A stretch of 64,000 nt of DNA, from positions 124,001 through 188,000 of the forward strand of contig JAYODD010000003.1 of NCBI GenBank assembly GCA_038106145.1, given 5' to 3'. A model generated the notes under the pieces. That model was not told where the DNA came from. It saw only the letters and a list, made by a program, of their open reading frames with translations, and ran no database searches. The DNA is from JBFJKD01 sp038106145. GTDB lineage: Bacteria > Pseudomonadota > Gammaproteobacteria > Pseudomonadales > Porticoccaceae. Below, piece after piece: positions 1 to 8,275 of the stretch. The position numbers and the translations under genes are program-made. Every line of letters begins with the position of its first letter. Position 1 is the first letter of the stretch.

Positions 1-64
1 TTAGTTGATGCCCCGACGTTATACGTCGCGCGCCAATACCCGCTGGCGCAGTGCCGGAGCGTAA

Positions 65-630
65 TTAAGACGATGGTGAAAGAGAGGGGTCTGGTAGCGG
101 TTGTTCTCCGAGGCGTATACGCTCCGCGTTTCGCATTAGCGTACTTCCGGACTCGAGCAATGCTCGACCTTTACGAATCTCGGATTGTCCACGGCTGATA
201 TTTTTATTGCCTTTCGCAACCAGTTTGTTGCCGTCCTTTATGTGTTCGATGGCGTCTTCCCAGCGAGCGCCAATGGCCTTCAGGCGTTTCGCCTCTTTTT
301 TTACACCGTCGGGGTTTGAGGCGCTGCCAGCGGCAAGCGCCGCCGTTTGATAATCCTGACGACTTTGCATAACAGCGGTGCCACCCCTGCGCACCATATC
401 TTCCCCTTCGCGCACTTGCTTGCGCCCTTCCTGTAATCGCGATTCACCATCTTTCACCAGCGGCTCGCCTTTTTCGATGGCCTTCAGACCATCCGCCCAC
501 ATTGCATCGGGGTCGCCTTTTAACGCCGCTGCGCTGGGTTCATGGGTGCCCGACAGACCGGTACAACCGGATAACAACAGCAGCGCAAAAAAATACCAGC
601 TACTTTAAAAGAAAAACTTGAGCGTTTCAT
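65..630 (-). CDS. Gly-heptad repeat lipoprotein (apparent frameshift in signal peptide)
   Basis: Predicted outer- or inner-membrane lipoprotein of unknown function. The uninterrupted frame (from a TTG at 577) begins with only the end of a signal peptide and lipobox, LLSGC. An ATG at 630-628, preceded by GGGA, opens a classic basic N-terminus (MKRSSFSFKVAG) in a different frame. The two frames join at a run of seven T on the coding strand (587-593); eight T would give a continuous MKRSSF...FFALLLLSGC leader. After the lipidation Cys the chain is almost entirely charged helix in which Gly recurs every seventh residue in two blocks (EKG, VKDG, LQEG, VREG, VRRG; then IKDG, VAKG, ISRG, IRKG, LESG). 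No family is recognised. The lipoprotein call is well supported; the frameshift could be real, phase-variable or a sequencing error. Confidence 0.65.
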
Positions 631-820
631 GGTGTCGTCCCATATTGCAAGTAACCGTACCGGCGCCAATGCACCACTCGGGTGAAAAACAAAACTCACA
701 TAAATGCGCGATACTGGTTGCGCGAATTATACGGGACATCCAGCCGGTGACGGCCTGTGAAATATGACTGTTTAGTCATCAATAAATTAGGGGAATAACC
801 TGGTCGGAAACGGACGATAC

Positions 821-1561
821 TTATGCCGTGAAAATACTGCGAATATCGCCGGCGCCCAGTATGCGATAACTGCCCTCCGCGATGGCGCCCAGTTGCAGGC
901 CGCCGGTCTGAAACCGATGCAGAGACACTACGTGATTGCCCACCGCGGCGAACATGCGGCGAATCTGGTGGTAGCGTCCTTCCGAGAGCACCATGGTGCC
1001 ACTACGCACGGAAGTGCGTTTCCAGATGGCGGGCCGCAATGGTTTCGCGTCGCCGTGGATGCAAAATTGGCCGCTGGCGAAAAGATCACTTTCGTCGCCC
1101 CGCAGCGCATCGCGAACTGTTACCTGGTAGTGCTTTGGTGCGTGGGTTCGTGGGTGAATAATGCGGTGCAGGAGATTTCCGTCGTCGGTTAATAACAGCT
1201 GTCCGGTACTGTCCTTATCCAGTCGTCCCACGGAGGAAAGTAGTGGCCTGCGGTGACGCCAGCGATCGGGTAGTAAATCGTAAATCAACAATCCCGCATC
1301 CCGTCGAGAACAAACATAGCCGGCTGGTTTGTTAAGCATAATGGTGAAAGGTGCGGGAGGATCAATGACCTTACCATTGAATAGAAGGGCTCCTTTGCTT
1401 ACCTGATCTGATGTAACGGTTTGCTCAGCTTTGATTATAGTCAGGCCATCAAGTGTGACCGCGCCGGCACGGCAAGCGCGATTAATTTCTCTGCGGCTGC
1501 CGTAACCCAGATTCGAGAGCAGGCGATCAATGCGTATTGCGTTTGGTGTTCTGGCAGTCAT
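821..1561 (-). CDS. rsuA: 16S rRNA pseudouridine synthase RsuA
   Basis: 246-residue pseudouridine synthase of the RsuA/RluB/E/F group, expected to isomerise U516 of 16S rRNA. An N-terminal S4-like RNA-binding segment (IDRLLSNLGYGSRRE, about residues 11-25) precedes the catalytic domain, which has the motif MLNKPAGYVCS (75-85) and the signature GRLDKDSTG (112-120) with catalytic Asp115. Length and the MLNKPxGYVCS motif favour RsuA over RluB or RluF. It is last of a three-gene minus-strand run after the AhpD-like and GNAT genes, 8 nt downstream of the GNAT stop. The paralogue assignment rests on motifs only. Confidence 0.88.
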   Translation of the reverse strand: MTARTPNAIRIDRLLSNLGYGSRREINRACRAGAVTLDGLTIIKAEQTVTSDQVSKGALLFNGKVIDPPAPFTIMLNKPAGYVCSRRDAGLLIYDLLPDRWRHRRPLLSSVGRLDKDSTGQLLLTDDGNLLHRIIHPRTHAPKHYQVTVRDALRGDESDLFASGQFCIHGDAKPLRPAIWKRTSVRSGTMVLSEGRYHQIRRMFAAVGNHVVSLHRFQTGGLQLGAIAEGSYRILGAGDIRSIFTA

Positions 1562-1569
1562 CGCGAAAT

Positions 1570-1842
1570 TTAATTGTGTAACAATCGGCGCACATACCAG
1601 CAGCTCGCTTCAACGCGCAAATTGTGTTGTTGCGCCCAGGCGAGTCCGGTTTTCACCAGCGCTTCAGCGATACCTCGACCGCGCATGCTTTCCGGTACAA
1701 AAGTATGATGAAAATTAATGCCGTTTTTTGCCAGTAACACATATTCCAGTAGCGCTTCGCTCTGGCCGCAGTAGGCGATGAAACATTGACGTTGCGCATC
1801 GTGGACGATGTCCCGGCCGTGATCCGCGGTTATGACGCGCAT
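1570..1842 (-). CDS. small GNAT-fold N-acetyltransferase (YjdJ/NATD1-like)
   Basis: 90-residue protein of the short GNAT type. It contains FHHTFVPESMRGRGIAEALV (44-63), which combines the beta4 strand with the acetyl-CoA pyrophosphate loop (RGRGIAEAL). It ends shortly after the following helix, as expected for the compact YjdJ/NATD1 group. Its ATG overlaps the stop of the upstream peroxidase-like gene (TAATG), indicating translational coupling. The substrate is unknown. Confidence 0.75.
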   Translation of the reverse strand: MRVITADHGRDIVHDAQRQCFIAYCGQSEALLEYVLLAKNGINFHHTFVPESMRGRGIAEALVKTGLAWAQQHNLRVEASCWYVRRLLHN

Positions 1843-2411
1843 TACCGAGCCATGGCGTAAAATTCATCGTTGGGGCGCATACTCAGTAGATTAGCCATCC
1901 TGTTAGATAAGCAAAAAAATGCGCTGATGGCCCCGATATCCCAGATATCTTCCATGTCGAAACCCTGTGCGCGGAGTAACGCGTAGTCTTCATCGTTTAC
2001 CAGGCTGGAATGCAGGCTCACTTTCATCGCAAAATCCAGCATGATCCGCTGACGTTGAGTAATATCGGCCTTGCGGTAATTTACCGCCACCTGATCGGCG
2101 AGCCGTGGGTTTTTGGCAACAATGCGCAAAATAGCGCCGTGGGCTACCACGCAGTACAGGCAATCGTTGCCGCCGCTAACTGCGACCACAATCATTTCCT
2201 TTTCTGCTTTGCTCAGGTTGCCATTGCGCAACATCAATGCGTCGTGCATGGCAAAAAACGCGCGACACTCGTCGGGCCGGTGGGCGAGAGCCAGAAACAC
2301 ATTAGGGACAAACCCAACCTTGTCCTGTACTGCCAGAATCCGCTCGCGTAAATCTGCGGGTAGATCATTTACGGCGGGTAGCGGGAAACGACTGATGGGG
2401 GCGGCGGTCAC
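1842..2411 (-). CDS. peroxidase-related / carboxymuconolactone decarboxylase-like protein
   Basis: 189-residue all-helical AhpD-fold protein. The redox motif is C84-LY-C87-VVA-H91, preceded by KAEKEMI, as in alkylhydroperoxidase-type proteins; it probably uses the CxxC pair against peroxides. I chose the GTG at 2411 over the upstream ATG (2498) because AAGGAGG sits 7 nt before it and homologues begin near PISRFPLP. It overlaps the downstream GNAT gene by one base. The biological reductant and substrate cannot be told from sequence. Confidence 0.78.
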   Translation of the reverse strand: MTAAPISRFPLPAVNDLPADLRERILAVQDKVGFVPNVFLALAHRPDECRAFFAMHDALMLRNGNLSKAEKEMIVVAVSGGNDCLYCVVAHGAILRIVAKNPRLADQVAVNYRKADITQRQRIMLDFAMKVSLHSSLVNDEDYALLRAQGFDMEDIWDIGAISAFFCLSNRMANLLSMRPNDEFYAMAR

Positions 2412-2533
2412 CGGATAACCTCCTTGAGCAACGATAAGGAAAGTATGAGGATGGATTTCCAATAACACAAGCGGCCATGCACAACCTTGGTTGCACACGG
2501 CCTGAACAAAAAATTACACCTCGTTTTTGGTGA

Positions 2534-3055
2534 TCAGCTCTGATCGTTAGATGCAGATGCCTTACTCGACAGTGTTTCCTGCAGGGTTAGTACAAAAGAA
2601 AAAGCGATAACGTGAATGGGCGCGGCCAGGAGTAACAACGCGCCTCCAGCGTACACAAAGCGTCCCATTGTATGAGGCCAGGGAAAACAATTGGCAATGA
2701 AAAATAACGTTGCTGTAATTACCATCGCGATCCCAATTCTGGCGCCATGTTTTCTTTGGGGCGGAAACCCGCGCGCCGACAAACTTTTATCCATTCCCCG
2801 GATAAACATCGTTAACGATATTGCGCACAACGTGGCAAGGATCGAACAGATTCGCCAAAGCATGGTCTCTGTAATCTGGATTAATTCGAAAAGCAGCGGG
2901 AATGTACTAACCACAAACGCCACTGCACTTGCACTGAAGGTCACCGCTGCCCGCATCGATCCGCGCGGTCCGGTGGAGCCTTGAAGGACAGCGAAAATTG
3001 CCGAGAAGCCCGCCAGGGTAATTGCGCATTCGGCCAGGACGCTAAAAATTTCCAT
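2534..3055 (-). CDS. hypothetical four-helix inner-membrane protein
   Basis: 173 residues with four predicted membrane segments, at about 7-25, 36-58, 67-87 and 112-160 (the last region probably two close spans). No enzymatic motif or family is recognised. The N-terminus MEIFSVLAECAITLAGFSAIFAVLQG is acidic and directly hydrophobic, without a signal peptidase site. It faces a long divergent intergenic region. Coding status is supported by length, hydrophobic pattern and lack of a competing frame. Confidence 0.6.
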   Translation of the reverse strand: MEIFSVLAECAITLAGFSAIFAVLQGSTGPRGSMRAAVTFSASAVAFVVSTFPLLFELIQITETMLWRICSILATLCAISLTMFIRGMDKSLSARGFPPQRKHGARIGIAMVITATLFFIANCFPWPHTMGRFVYAGGALLLLAAPIHVIAFSFVLTLQETLSSKASASNDQS

Positions 3056-3144
3056 AATTTGCCTCGTGTTTTTGATAAATCCTACCGGTTGAATTGATGG
3101 CCATTAGGTTTTGGGGCCGCCCTTGGGGTAAACCCTAAAAGAAT

Positions 3145-3179
3145 GTAAGCACTGGTGGCGTGGAAAGCGCCAGTCTTAC
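3145..3179. repeat. imperfect inverted repeat
   Basis: GTAAG-c-ACTGG at 3145-3155 pairs with CCAGT-CTTAC at 3170-3179, ten base pairs with a single bulged C and a 14-nt loop. No T-run follows on either strand, so it is not a classical terminator. Protein-binding site, RNA structure or remnant repeat are all possible. Confidence 0.45.
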
Positions 3180-3250
3180 CTGGATCTCAATGTTGGCAGC
3201 GGCAGTGGACGGAATACCTGTGGAGAATATTAAAACGATTGCTTTATTGC

Positions 3251-3267
3251 TAATATGCAATATATTA
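3251..3267. promoter_or_regulatory. AT-rich palindrome in divergent promoter region
   Basis: TAATAT-gcaat-ATATTA, a perfect 6-bp inverted repeat with a 5-nt centre inside the most AT-rich part of the spacer, 116 bases before the transporter start. It could be an operator or simply promoter AT-richness. Confidence 0.3.
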
Positions 3268-3382
3268 ACGACATATATTTAATAACTACCGTAGTCACAC
3301 CACATTATCCGCGCCACGAGGGTGGACATCTAATTCTCGTAACTACGCAACGTTGGCCTGCCTTCAGAGTACTGGAGCGATT

Positions 3383-3841
3383 ATGAATAGCGTTAACCAT
3401 CCCGTTTTCTATGCCGTAGTCATGCTAACCGCCGGTTTGGGTATACCTGTCATGGCTTCTCTGAACGCCGGATTGGGAGCGAGACTGAATAATCCCATGC
3501 TGGCTTCGACCATTTTATTTGTGGTTGCCATTGTTGCGGCTGTAGGTGGTTTGCTGGCTGTTCAGGGTGTACCAAAGGCACTGATTTCCAACGCCATACC
3601 CATTCATTTTTATCTGGGTGGTTTATGCGTGGTGTTTTATGTGTTTGCGGTCACCTGGATCGTACCGAAATTTGGCGTCGGTAACGCCATCGCATTTGTG
3701 TTACTCGGGCAGTTAATCTCAATGGCCACGATCGATAATTTCGGTTTGCTGGGCGCGCCCCAATTCCCGGTTTCATGGCAACGGTTTGGTGGTTTGTTGC
3801 TGATGGCGGTGGGCGTTTTTTTCGCCGTGCGTAGAAGCTGA
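3383..3841 (+). CDS. DMT-superfamily transporter, YdcZ/DUF606 type
   Basis: 152-residue integral membrane protein of the half-size drug/metabolite transporter group (DUF606, YdcZ-like) with about five hydrophobic helices. Typical features are the early segment TAGLGIPVMASLNAGLG and the late GNAIAFVLLGQLISMATIDNFGLLG, which closely resembles the family's GQLxxSxxIDHFGLLG block. ATG 3383 was chosen because GGAG lies just upstream; an in-frame start at 3353 would add ten non-conserved residues. It ends 6 bases from the convergent rsd stop. Substrate unknown. Confidence 0.82.
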   Translation: MNSVNHPVFYAVVMLTAGLGIPVMASLNAGLGARLNNPMLASTILFVVAIVAAVGGLLAVQGVPKALISNAIPIHFYLGGLCVVFYVFAVTWIVPKFGVGNAIAFVLLGQLISMATIDNFGLLGAPQFPVSWQRFGGLLLMAVGVFFAVRRS

Positions 3842-3847
3842 AGGGCT

Positions 3848-4315
3848 TTAAACTGCCGCGCCGCGATGGGCCTCATGTAAAATAGCAATGATGCGGTCTT
3901 CCGCCTCAAAGCGATTAACCAGCGCCTCGCCGAGGGCAGACAGATCATCAGCGAGAGCCGACAGGTCGTCAGGGGTCAGGTATTTATCGTTGAAATCCAG
4001 GGCCTGTTCGGTGGAGTCGCCAATTTGCTCGAGCAGTATCCTGGCCTCTTTCAATCCCTCCTTTTCATTGAACTCGCGTCCTTCGCGCAACAGCTGTTCG
4101 TACACCTCAAAATGTCCTGCCGATACATAATCCACCAGTTGCTCGGAAAATTCCTGAACCCGCTCCCCGTGGTCGGGATCGTCGTCGTGGAATTCGCTAA
4201 TCGCGGCCAGGTCGCTATAGATAATGAGCAGGTTTTGTCGGCTGAGTAGCCAGCGGTCGATCAGTTCACTTACCCCACCCCAGCGCTCCCTTGCATTGCG
4301 ACAGTTTTCCAACAT
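3848..4315 (-). CDS. rsd: sigma-70 regulator Rsd/AlgQ family
   Basis: 155-residue member of the Rsd/AlgQ family, which binds the housekeeping sigma factor and shifts RNA polymerase toward alternative sigmas in stationary phase. It matches E. coli Rsd in the N-terminal MLENCRNARERWGG, in DRWLLSRQNLL (20-30) and in LVDYVSAGHFEVYE (about 60-73). Near the C-terminus DDLSALA is duplicated in tandem as DDLSALG, a small 21-base repeat. The upstream neighbours lrgB-lrgA-dsbB lie on the same strand with a 69-base gap; dsbB near algQ is also seen in pseudomonads. Confidence 0.88.
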   Translation of the reverse strand: MLENCRNARERWGGVSELIDRWLLSRQNLLIIYSDLAAISEFHDDDPDHGERVQEFSEQLVDYVSAGHFEVYEQLLREGREFNEKEGLKEARILLEQIGDSTEQALDFNDKYLTPDDLSALADDLSALGEALVNRFEAEDRIIAILHEAHRGAAV

Positions 4316-4384
4316 GGCTTGCTACCCGATTCGTCACTCGCGGACGGCTAGGATAGGCAACCAGACGTCGCGACACAAGTGGGG

Positions 4385-5083
4385 TTATTGCCCGAGCCAC
4401 AGCACCACGGTCGGCAGGGTCAACGCGGTCAGGGCCCCGGTGAGACCCAGGGCGAGACTGGCGAATGCGCCACACAGGGGGTCTATTTCAAAAGCGCGGG
4501 CGGTGCCAACCCCATGGGCGTTGATGCCGAGGGTAAAGCCCACCAGCCGCGGATCGCGCAAGCCGAGGCGCGCCAGCAAACCGGGGCCCGCGAGCGCACC
4601 GACAACCCCGGTAAAAATAACCACGCCAGCGGTAAGTTCGCCGATTGCGCCAATTTCCGTGGCGATGCCGAGGGCAATGGGCGTGGTCACGGATTTTGGC
4701 GCCATCGCCAGCAAGGTAGCGGGTTCCGCGCCCAGCAGCCAGGCGACCGAGAGCGCACACAGGGGGGCGGCGAGTAGTCCGACCAGCAGTGTCAGGAGCA
4801 GGGGTTGGGCCAGCAGGCGAATGCGATCGAATTGCTGGTGCAGGGGTACGGCCAGCGCCACCGTACTGGGGCCCAGCAACCAGTAAAACAGGCGGTTGCC
4901 CTCCTGGTAATTTGCGTAATCGATATTCAGGGCCCACAGTACAAGGGCCAGTAACACACAGGCGCTGGACAGGGGGTGTAATAATACCCGCTGGTGACAG
5001 TGGCGAAATAGCCACAGACAGGGCAGATAAATGCCGACGGTAAGCACCATAAACAGGGCGTGTTGCAGCAAGTCGGCGGCCAT
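4385..5083 (-). CDS. lrgB: LrgB/CidB-family membrane protein
   Basis: 232-residue polytopic inner-membrane protein of the LrgB/CidB/YohK family, partner of the LrgA holin-like protein; the pair is linked to murein hydrolase export or metabolite (pyruvate) transport. Family blocks include LLGPSTVALAVPL, APKSVTTPIALGIA and the C-terminal GINAHGVGTARAFE. The ATG at 5083 overlaps the lrgA stop (TGATG), showing coupling. The same frame stays open upstream to 5422, but that extension only shadows lrgA. Confidence 0.88.
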   Translation of the reverse strand: MAADLLQHALFMVLTVGIYLPCLWLFRHCHQRVLLHPLSSACVLLALVLWALNIDYANYQEGNRLFYWLLGPSTVALAVPLHQQFDRIRLLAQPLLLTLLVGLLAAPLCALSVAWLLGAEPATLLAMAPKSVTTPIALGIATEIGAIGELTAGVVIFTGVVGALAGPGLLARLGLRDPRLVGFTLGINAHGVGTARAFEIDPLCGAFASLALGLTGALTALTLPTVVLWLGQ

Positions 5084-5487
5084 CAGCGGTGTCCTTGCGG
5101 ATCGTTTGCTATCGACGCAGTCCTGGCGGCCAGCGCCTTTAATACCAGGCCGGTGACCGTAATTGACAGGAGCGTGCCGAGAATAATGGCGCCCAGCAGG
5201 GCCGGCCATTGGCCGGCAAACCCGTCCGGTAGAAAAAATATACCCACACCGGCGGGAATAAAAAACAGCGGCAGCAGGGCGATGAGCCGGTGCGCGGTAT
5301 TCACCAGCCACCCGGGTGTGGCGCCAGGATACAGGCGCAGTGCGCTGAACAGCAGCAACATTCCCAGCACCGATCCGGGCACCGGAACACCGAAGTAACT
5401 CGCGATACCCTCCCCGCACCACAGAAAGGTGACGAGTAGCGCCAGCCCTTTTCCGGTGGCGATCAGGTTTTGCGCAACAGTTGCCAC
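5083..5487 (-). CDS. lrgA: LrgA/CidA holin-like protein
   Basis: About 134 residues, four hydrophobic helices, LrgA/CidA/YohJ family. Recognised by FLWCGEGIASYFGVPVPGSVLGMLLLFSAL and LLPLFFIPAGVGI. The frame is open back to 5574, but the upstream part overlaps dsbB and is not family-like. I prefer the GTG at 5487, which gives a 25-base overlap with the dsbB end; the start is uncertain. It forms an operon with dsbB upstream and lrgB downstream. Confidence 0.82.
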   Translation of the reverse strand: MATVAQNLIATGKGLALLVTFLWCGEGIASYFGVPVPGSVLGMLLLFSALRLYPGATPGWLVNTAHRLIALLPLFFIPAGVGIFFLPDGFAGQWPALLGAIILGTLLSITVTGLVLKALAARTASIANDPQGHR

Positions 5488-5948
5488 AGGCTCAACAGGG
5501 CGAGGCCGGCAAAAGCCATCAGGGTCCAGGCGGGAATGCTCAGATTGAACAGGGTCCACTGTACCTGCGCGCAATTACCATCCCCCTGGAGTAACATCGG
5601 TAACGCTTCGCCAAGGGAAAAAACGTCGAACAGGTAATCGGCGGGCGGTCCACAGGCCGGCACCCGGTCTGCGGGCAAACTTTGCAGCCACAGTTGGCGC
5701 AGGGCGAATCCGGCTCCGGCGAGCGCACTAATACCGGTGGCAGCAGCGTAGCAACGCTGGCCGCCGCGACCTGGGTGATGAATAAACGCCAGCGTGGCGA
5801 TAACCCCGGTGGCGATAACCAGTACCCGTTGCACGATACACAGGTAGCAGGGTGTTAAATCCAGCATATGCTGTAGAAACAGCGCCGCGGCAATCAGGCC
5901 TGCACAGGCCAGCGCGATCACTAGATTGGTATTGCGTGGCGATAGCAT
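5463..5948 (-). CDS. dsbB: disulfide bond formation protein DsbB
   Basis: 161-residue four-helix quinone reductase that reoxidises periplasmic DsbA. The first periplasmic loop carries C34-YL-C37 and the second carries C99 (VPACGPP) and C126 (DGNCAQVQW), the four cysteines of the DsbB relay. R41 follows the CxxC within QR, as in the quinone-binding region. The gene heads the dsbB-lrgA-lrgB run. Confidence 0.9.
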   Translation of the reverse strand: MLSPRNTNLVIALACAGLIAAALFLQHMLDLTPCYLCIVQRVLVIATGVIATLAFIHHPGRGGQRCYAAATGISALAGAGFALRQLWLQSLPADRVPACGPPADYLFDVFSLGEALPMLLQGDGNCAQVQWTLFNLSIPAWTLMAFAGLALLSLWQLLRKT

Positions 5949-6044
5949 AACGGGGTTTCCTTGCGAAGCTCCGCCCAGGTTGGGTGACCAGTGGCGAATG
6001 GTGTTGGTGTCGAGATTAAGGGTTTCGGTGCGGTGGCGCCAGCG

Positions 6045-6656
6045 TCAACTGCCGCTCGCGCGGCGCCGTGGGCGATGGTGTTCCCGGTAGCGCGCTGAGA
6101 AACCCAGTAACTTTTCCATCGCCGGTTGGAACGCGGCCATCAACGCGGCCTGGTCAGGTCGCACGTTGGCCCACGCCTGCTCCAGGGGTACCGGTTTGCG
6201 AAAGCGCCCGCCTACCTGACGCAGCACACCGGGTAGCACGTCCGGTTCGGCGTAACGTTGCAGCCAGCCAATTTGCGGCGCGCGAATGCTGAAGGCGCGG
6301 GCGCCATCCGGTAGCCACGGCTGACAGGTCTGTAGATGGCGATAAAAATCGGTACAGTAATCGTCGAGGGGTTGGTCGTGGTATTGACGCCAGTTGCGCG
6401 CCAGAAGATGGTCGAAACAGACATCGATAACGATGCCCGCGTAGCGTCGCCAGGGAGCGGGAAAGCGGGGAAAAAGTCCGCTGATTTCCGGTAAGTTGTC
6501 GGCGTAGTTGTCGAGACTGCGGTGCAGCTGAATGCCATTTTCGACCCCAACCGGATAGTCCCCCCGCAGGGGTCCCTTAACGAAATCACCCAGCAGTCCG
6601 CCGACTTGCATATCCGGGTCATCGCCTGAGAGCAAAATATGGGCAAGGTAGTTCAT
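6045..6656 (-). CDS. acpH: acyl carrier protein phosphodiesterase AcpH
   Basis: 203-residue HD-like hydrolase that removes 4'-phosphopantetheine from holo-ACP. The start MNYLAHILLSGDDPDMQVGG and the blocks GDFVKGPL, LHRSLDNYAD and VIDVCFDHLLARNW are characteristic. Asp24 of GDFVKG and the HRxxD/CFDH histidines probably form the metal site. The ATG lies one base after the gshA stop, so the two are likely cotranscribed. Confidence 0.9.
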   Translation of the reverse strand: MNYLAHILLSGDDPDMQVGGLLGDFVKGPLRGDYPVGVENGIQLHRSLDNYADNLPEISGLFPRFPAPWRRYAGIVIDVCFDHLLARNWRQYHDQPLDDYCTDFYRHLQTCQPWLPDGARAFSIRAPQIGWLQRYAEPDVLPGVLRQVGGRFRKPVPLEQAWANVRPDQAALMAAFQPAMEKLLGFSARYREHHRPRRRASGS

Positions 6657-6657
6657 G

Positions 6658-8238
6658 CTACGCCATGTCGAAGTCGTACTGGGCGTAATAATTGGTGAGA
6701 AACTGCTCGAAGCTCAGGGTGTCCGCGGCCTCCAGCGCGCGTTGCTCAGCAAGGGAAGCCGTCGCCATGGCGGCGTACTCCTCGGCGGTTGCGGAATCGA
6801 GGGGTGTGTCGAGAAAATATTCCCGGTGCTCGCGCGCGTGGCCGAGTGCGGTCTGAAAGTAGGTGCTCCCGGATGTGGCCATCTGGTCGAGAATGAGGGC
6901 GGCCGGGGTCAACTCTGGATGAGCAATCCGCTGTCCCGCGCTAGCAACGGCGGCGCTGTAGACGTTGCCGCCATGGGCCGTATCTAGCAGTGCAGCTACC
7001 GGGCTAATTTCGCTTAACAACGCGCTGGCCCAGCCGCGCAGGGATACATCGTTGTCGCCGTCGATCAAAGTCAGCGCGGGGTCCCTGCCCCGGTACACCA
7101 CCCGGCGCTGGTTTTCGAGAATGTTGCGGTACTCCTGGGCGGTGGCAGGTGGGCTGTCGCGCAACAGGCAGTGCAGCAAAAAGCTGTCGAGAAAATGCAT
7201 TTGCGCCTCGTCAATCCCGACGGGTAGCAACGGGTTGAGGTCGATACAGCGTACCTCGACGTACTCGACACCCCGTTCCCACAGCGCTTTGAGAGGGGTT
7301 TCGTTGTCCTGCGTGGTGCGTTTGGGGCGAATCGCGCTGTAAAACTCATTCTCGATTTGCAGCAGATTGGTACTCAACTGCAGATAATTGCCGTCTTTAT
7401 CCCGTAGTCCAATTTGCTCATAGGCAGTATAGGGTTTGGTTAACGCGCCCCGTAAATTGTCGATATAGCTGCGCAAATCGTTGTAGCAGACCACCAGCGA
7501 AGCCTGGGCGTCACTCTGGTACCCCAGGTCGCCCATGCGTAGCGAGGTGCTGTAGGGCATGTGCAGGCTGTGATCGTCCTTGCCAAATGGAACCAGGTTG
7601 TGGGTGCGCCCCGCGACAAAAGAACGGCACACTGCGGGAGCCGCACCGAACAGGTACAGCAGCAGCCAGAAATGCCGTTTAAAATTTCGAATCAGCGCGA
7701 AGTAACGCTCGGTTTTAAAATCCTGTAGCGGGCGGGTGTCCTGCGCGTGTTGTTGTAACAGCGTCCAGCACTCGTCCGGTAGCGACCAGTTGTAATGAAT
7801 CCCGGCGATGGTCTGCATCAGGCGACCGTAGCGATGCCCCAGGCCCTCGCGATACAGGGTTTTCATTCTGCCGATATTAGAACTGCCATAGCGGGCCAGG
7901 GGAATATCTTCATCGCGGCCGAGCACGCAGGGCATACTGTTGACCCACAATAGCTCGTTGCCAATATGGCGATAGGTGAAGCGATGAATGTTATCCAGTG
8001 TTTGCAGCACTGCCCTGGCCGAGTCCAGAGGCGGCGTAATAAACTCCAGCAACGCTTCTGAATAATCGGTAGTGATGAAGGGATTGGTCAGGGTCGAACC
8101 CAGCGCGGCGGGGTGCGGGGTGGTCGCCAATTGTCCTGCGGCAGTGACCCGCAGACTCTCTTTTTCAATACCCCGTCGAATACCTTTTAGTAACGCGCTG
8201 TGTTCAGGGGCGGCAAACGGCGACAGGGATTTTTTCAT
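6658..8238 (-). CDS. gshA: glutamate-cysteine ligase
   Basis: 526-residue gamma-glutamylcysteine synthetase of the proteobacterial GshA class, first enzyme of glutathione synthesis (L-Glu + L-Cys + ATP). The N-terminus GIRRGIEKESLRV contains the Glu-rich metal/ATP site; further blocks are TDYSEALLEFITPP and VEYVEVRCIDLNPLLPVGI, all at expected positions for a roughly 520-residue enzyme. It is followed after one base by acpH and preceded by a small DUF6482-like gene. gshB lies about 25 kb away in the same window. Confidence 0.95.
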   Translation of the reverse strand: MKKSLSPFAAPEHSALLKGIRRGIEKESLRVTAAGQLATTPHPAALGSTLTNPFITTDYSEALLEFITPPLDSARAVLQTLDNIHRFTYRHIGNELLWVNSMPCVLGRDEDIPLARYGSSNIGRMKTLYREGLGHRYGRLMQTIAGIHYNWSLPDECWTLLQQHAQDTRPLQDFKTERYFALIRNFKRHFWLLLYLFGAAPAVCRSFVAGRTHNLVPFGKDDHSLHMPYSTSLRMGDLGYQSDAQASLVVCYNDLRSYIDNLRGALTKPYTAYEQIGLRDKDGNYLQLSTNLLQIENEFYSAIRPKRTTQDNETPLKALWERGVEYVEVRCIDLNPLLPVGIDEAQMHFLDSFLLHCLLRDSPPATAQEYRNILENQRRVVYRGRDPALTLIDGDNDVSLRGWASALLSEISPVAALLDTAHGGNVYSAAVASAGQRIAHPELTPAALILDQMATSGSTYFQTALGHAREHREYFLDTPLDSATAEEYAAMATASLAEQRALEAADTLSFEQFLTNYYAQYDFDMA

Positions 8239-8275
8239 TGAGGGTTCAGCGCCTGAAGGCGGCGGCAGGGTGCCG

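Larger units (their letters stand above)
3056..3382. other. divergent intergenic region with inverted repeats
   Basis: The only gene-free stretch above 300 bases. I see no credible ORF. It contains an imperfect hairpin at 3145-3179 and an AT-rich segment (3235-3290) with a palindrome at 3251-3267. Both may belong to the divergent promoters of the membrane protein and the YdcZ-like transporter. Confidence 0.6.
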
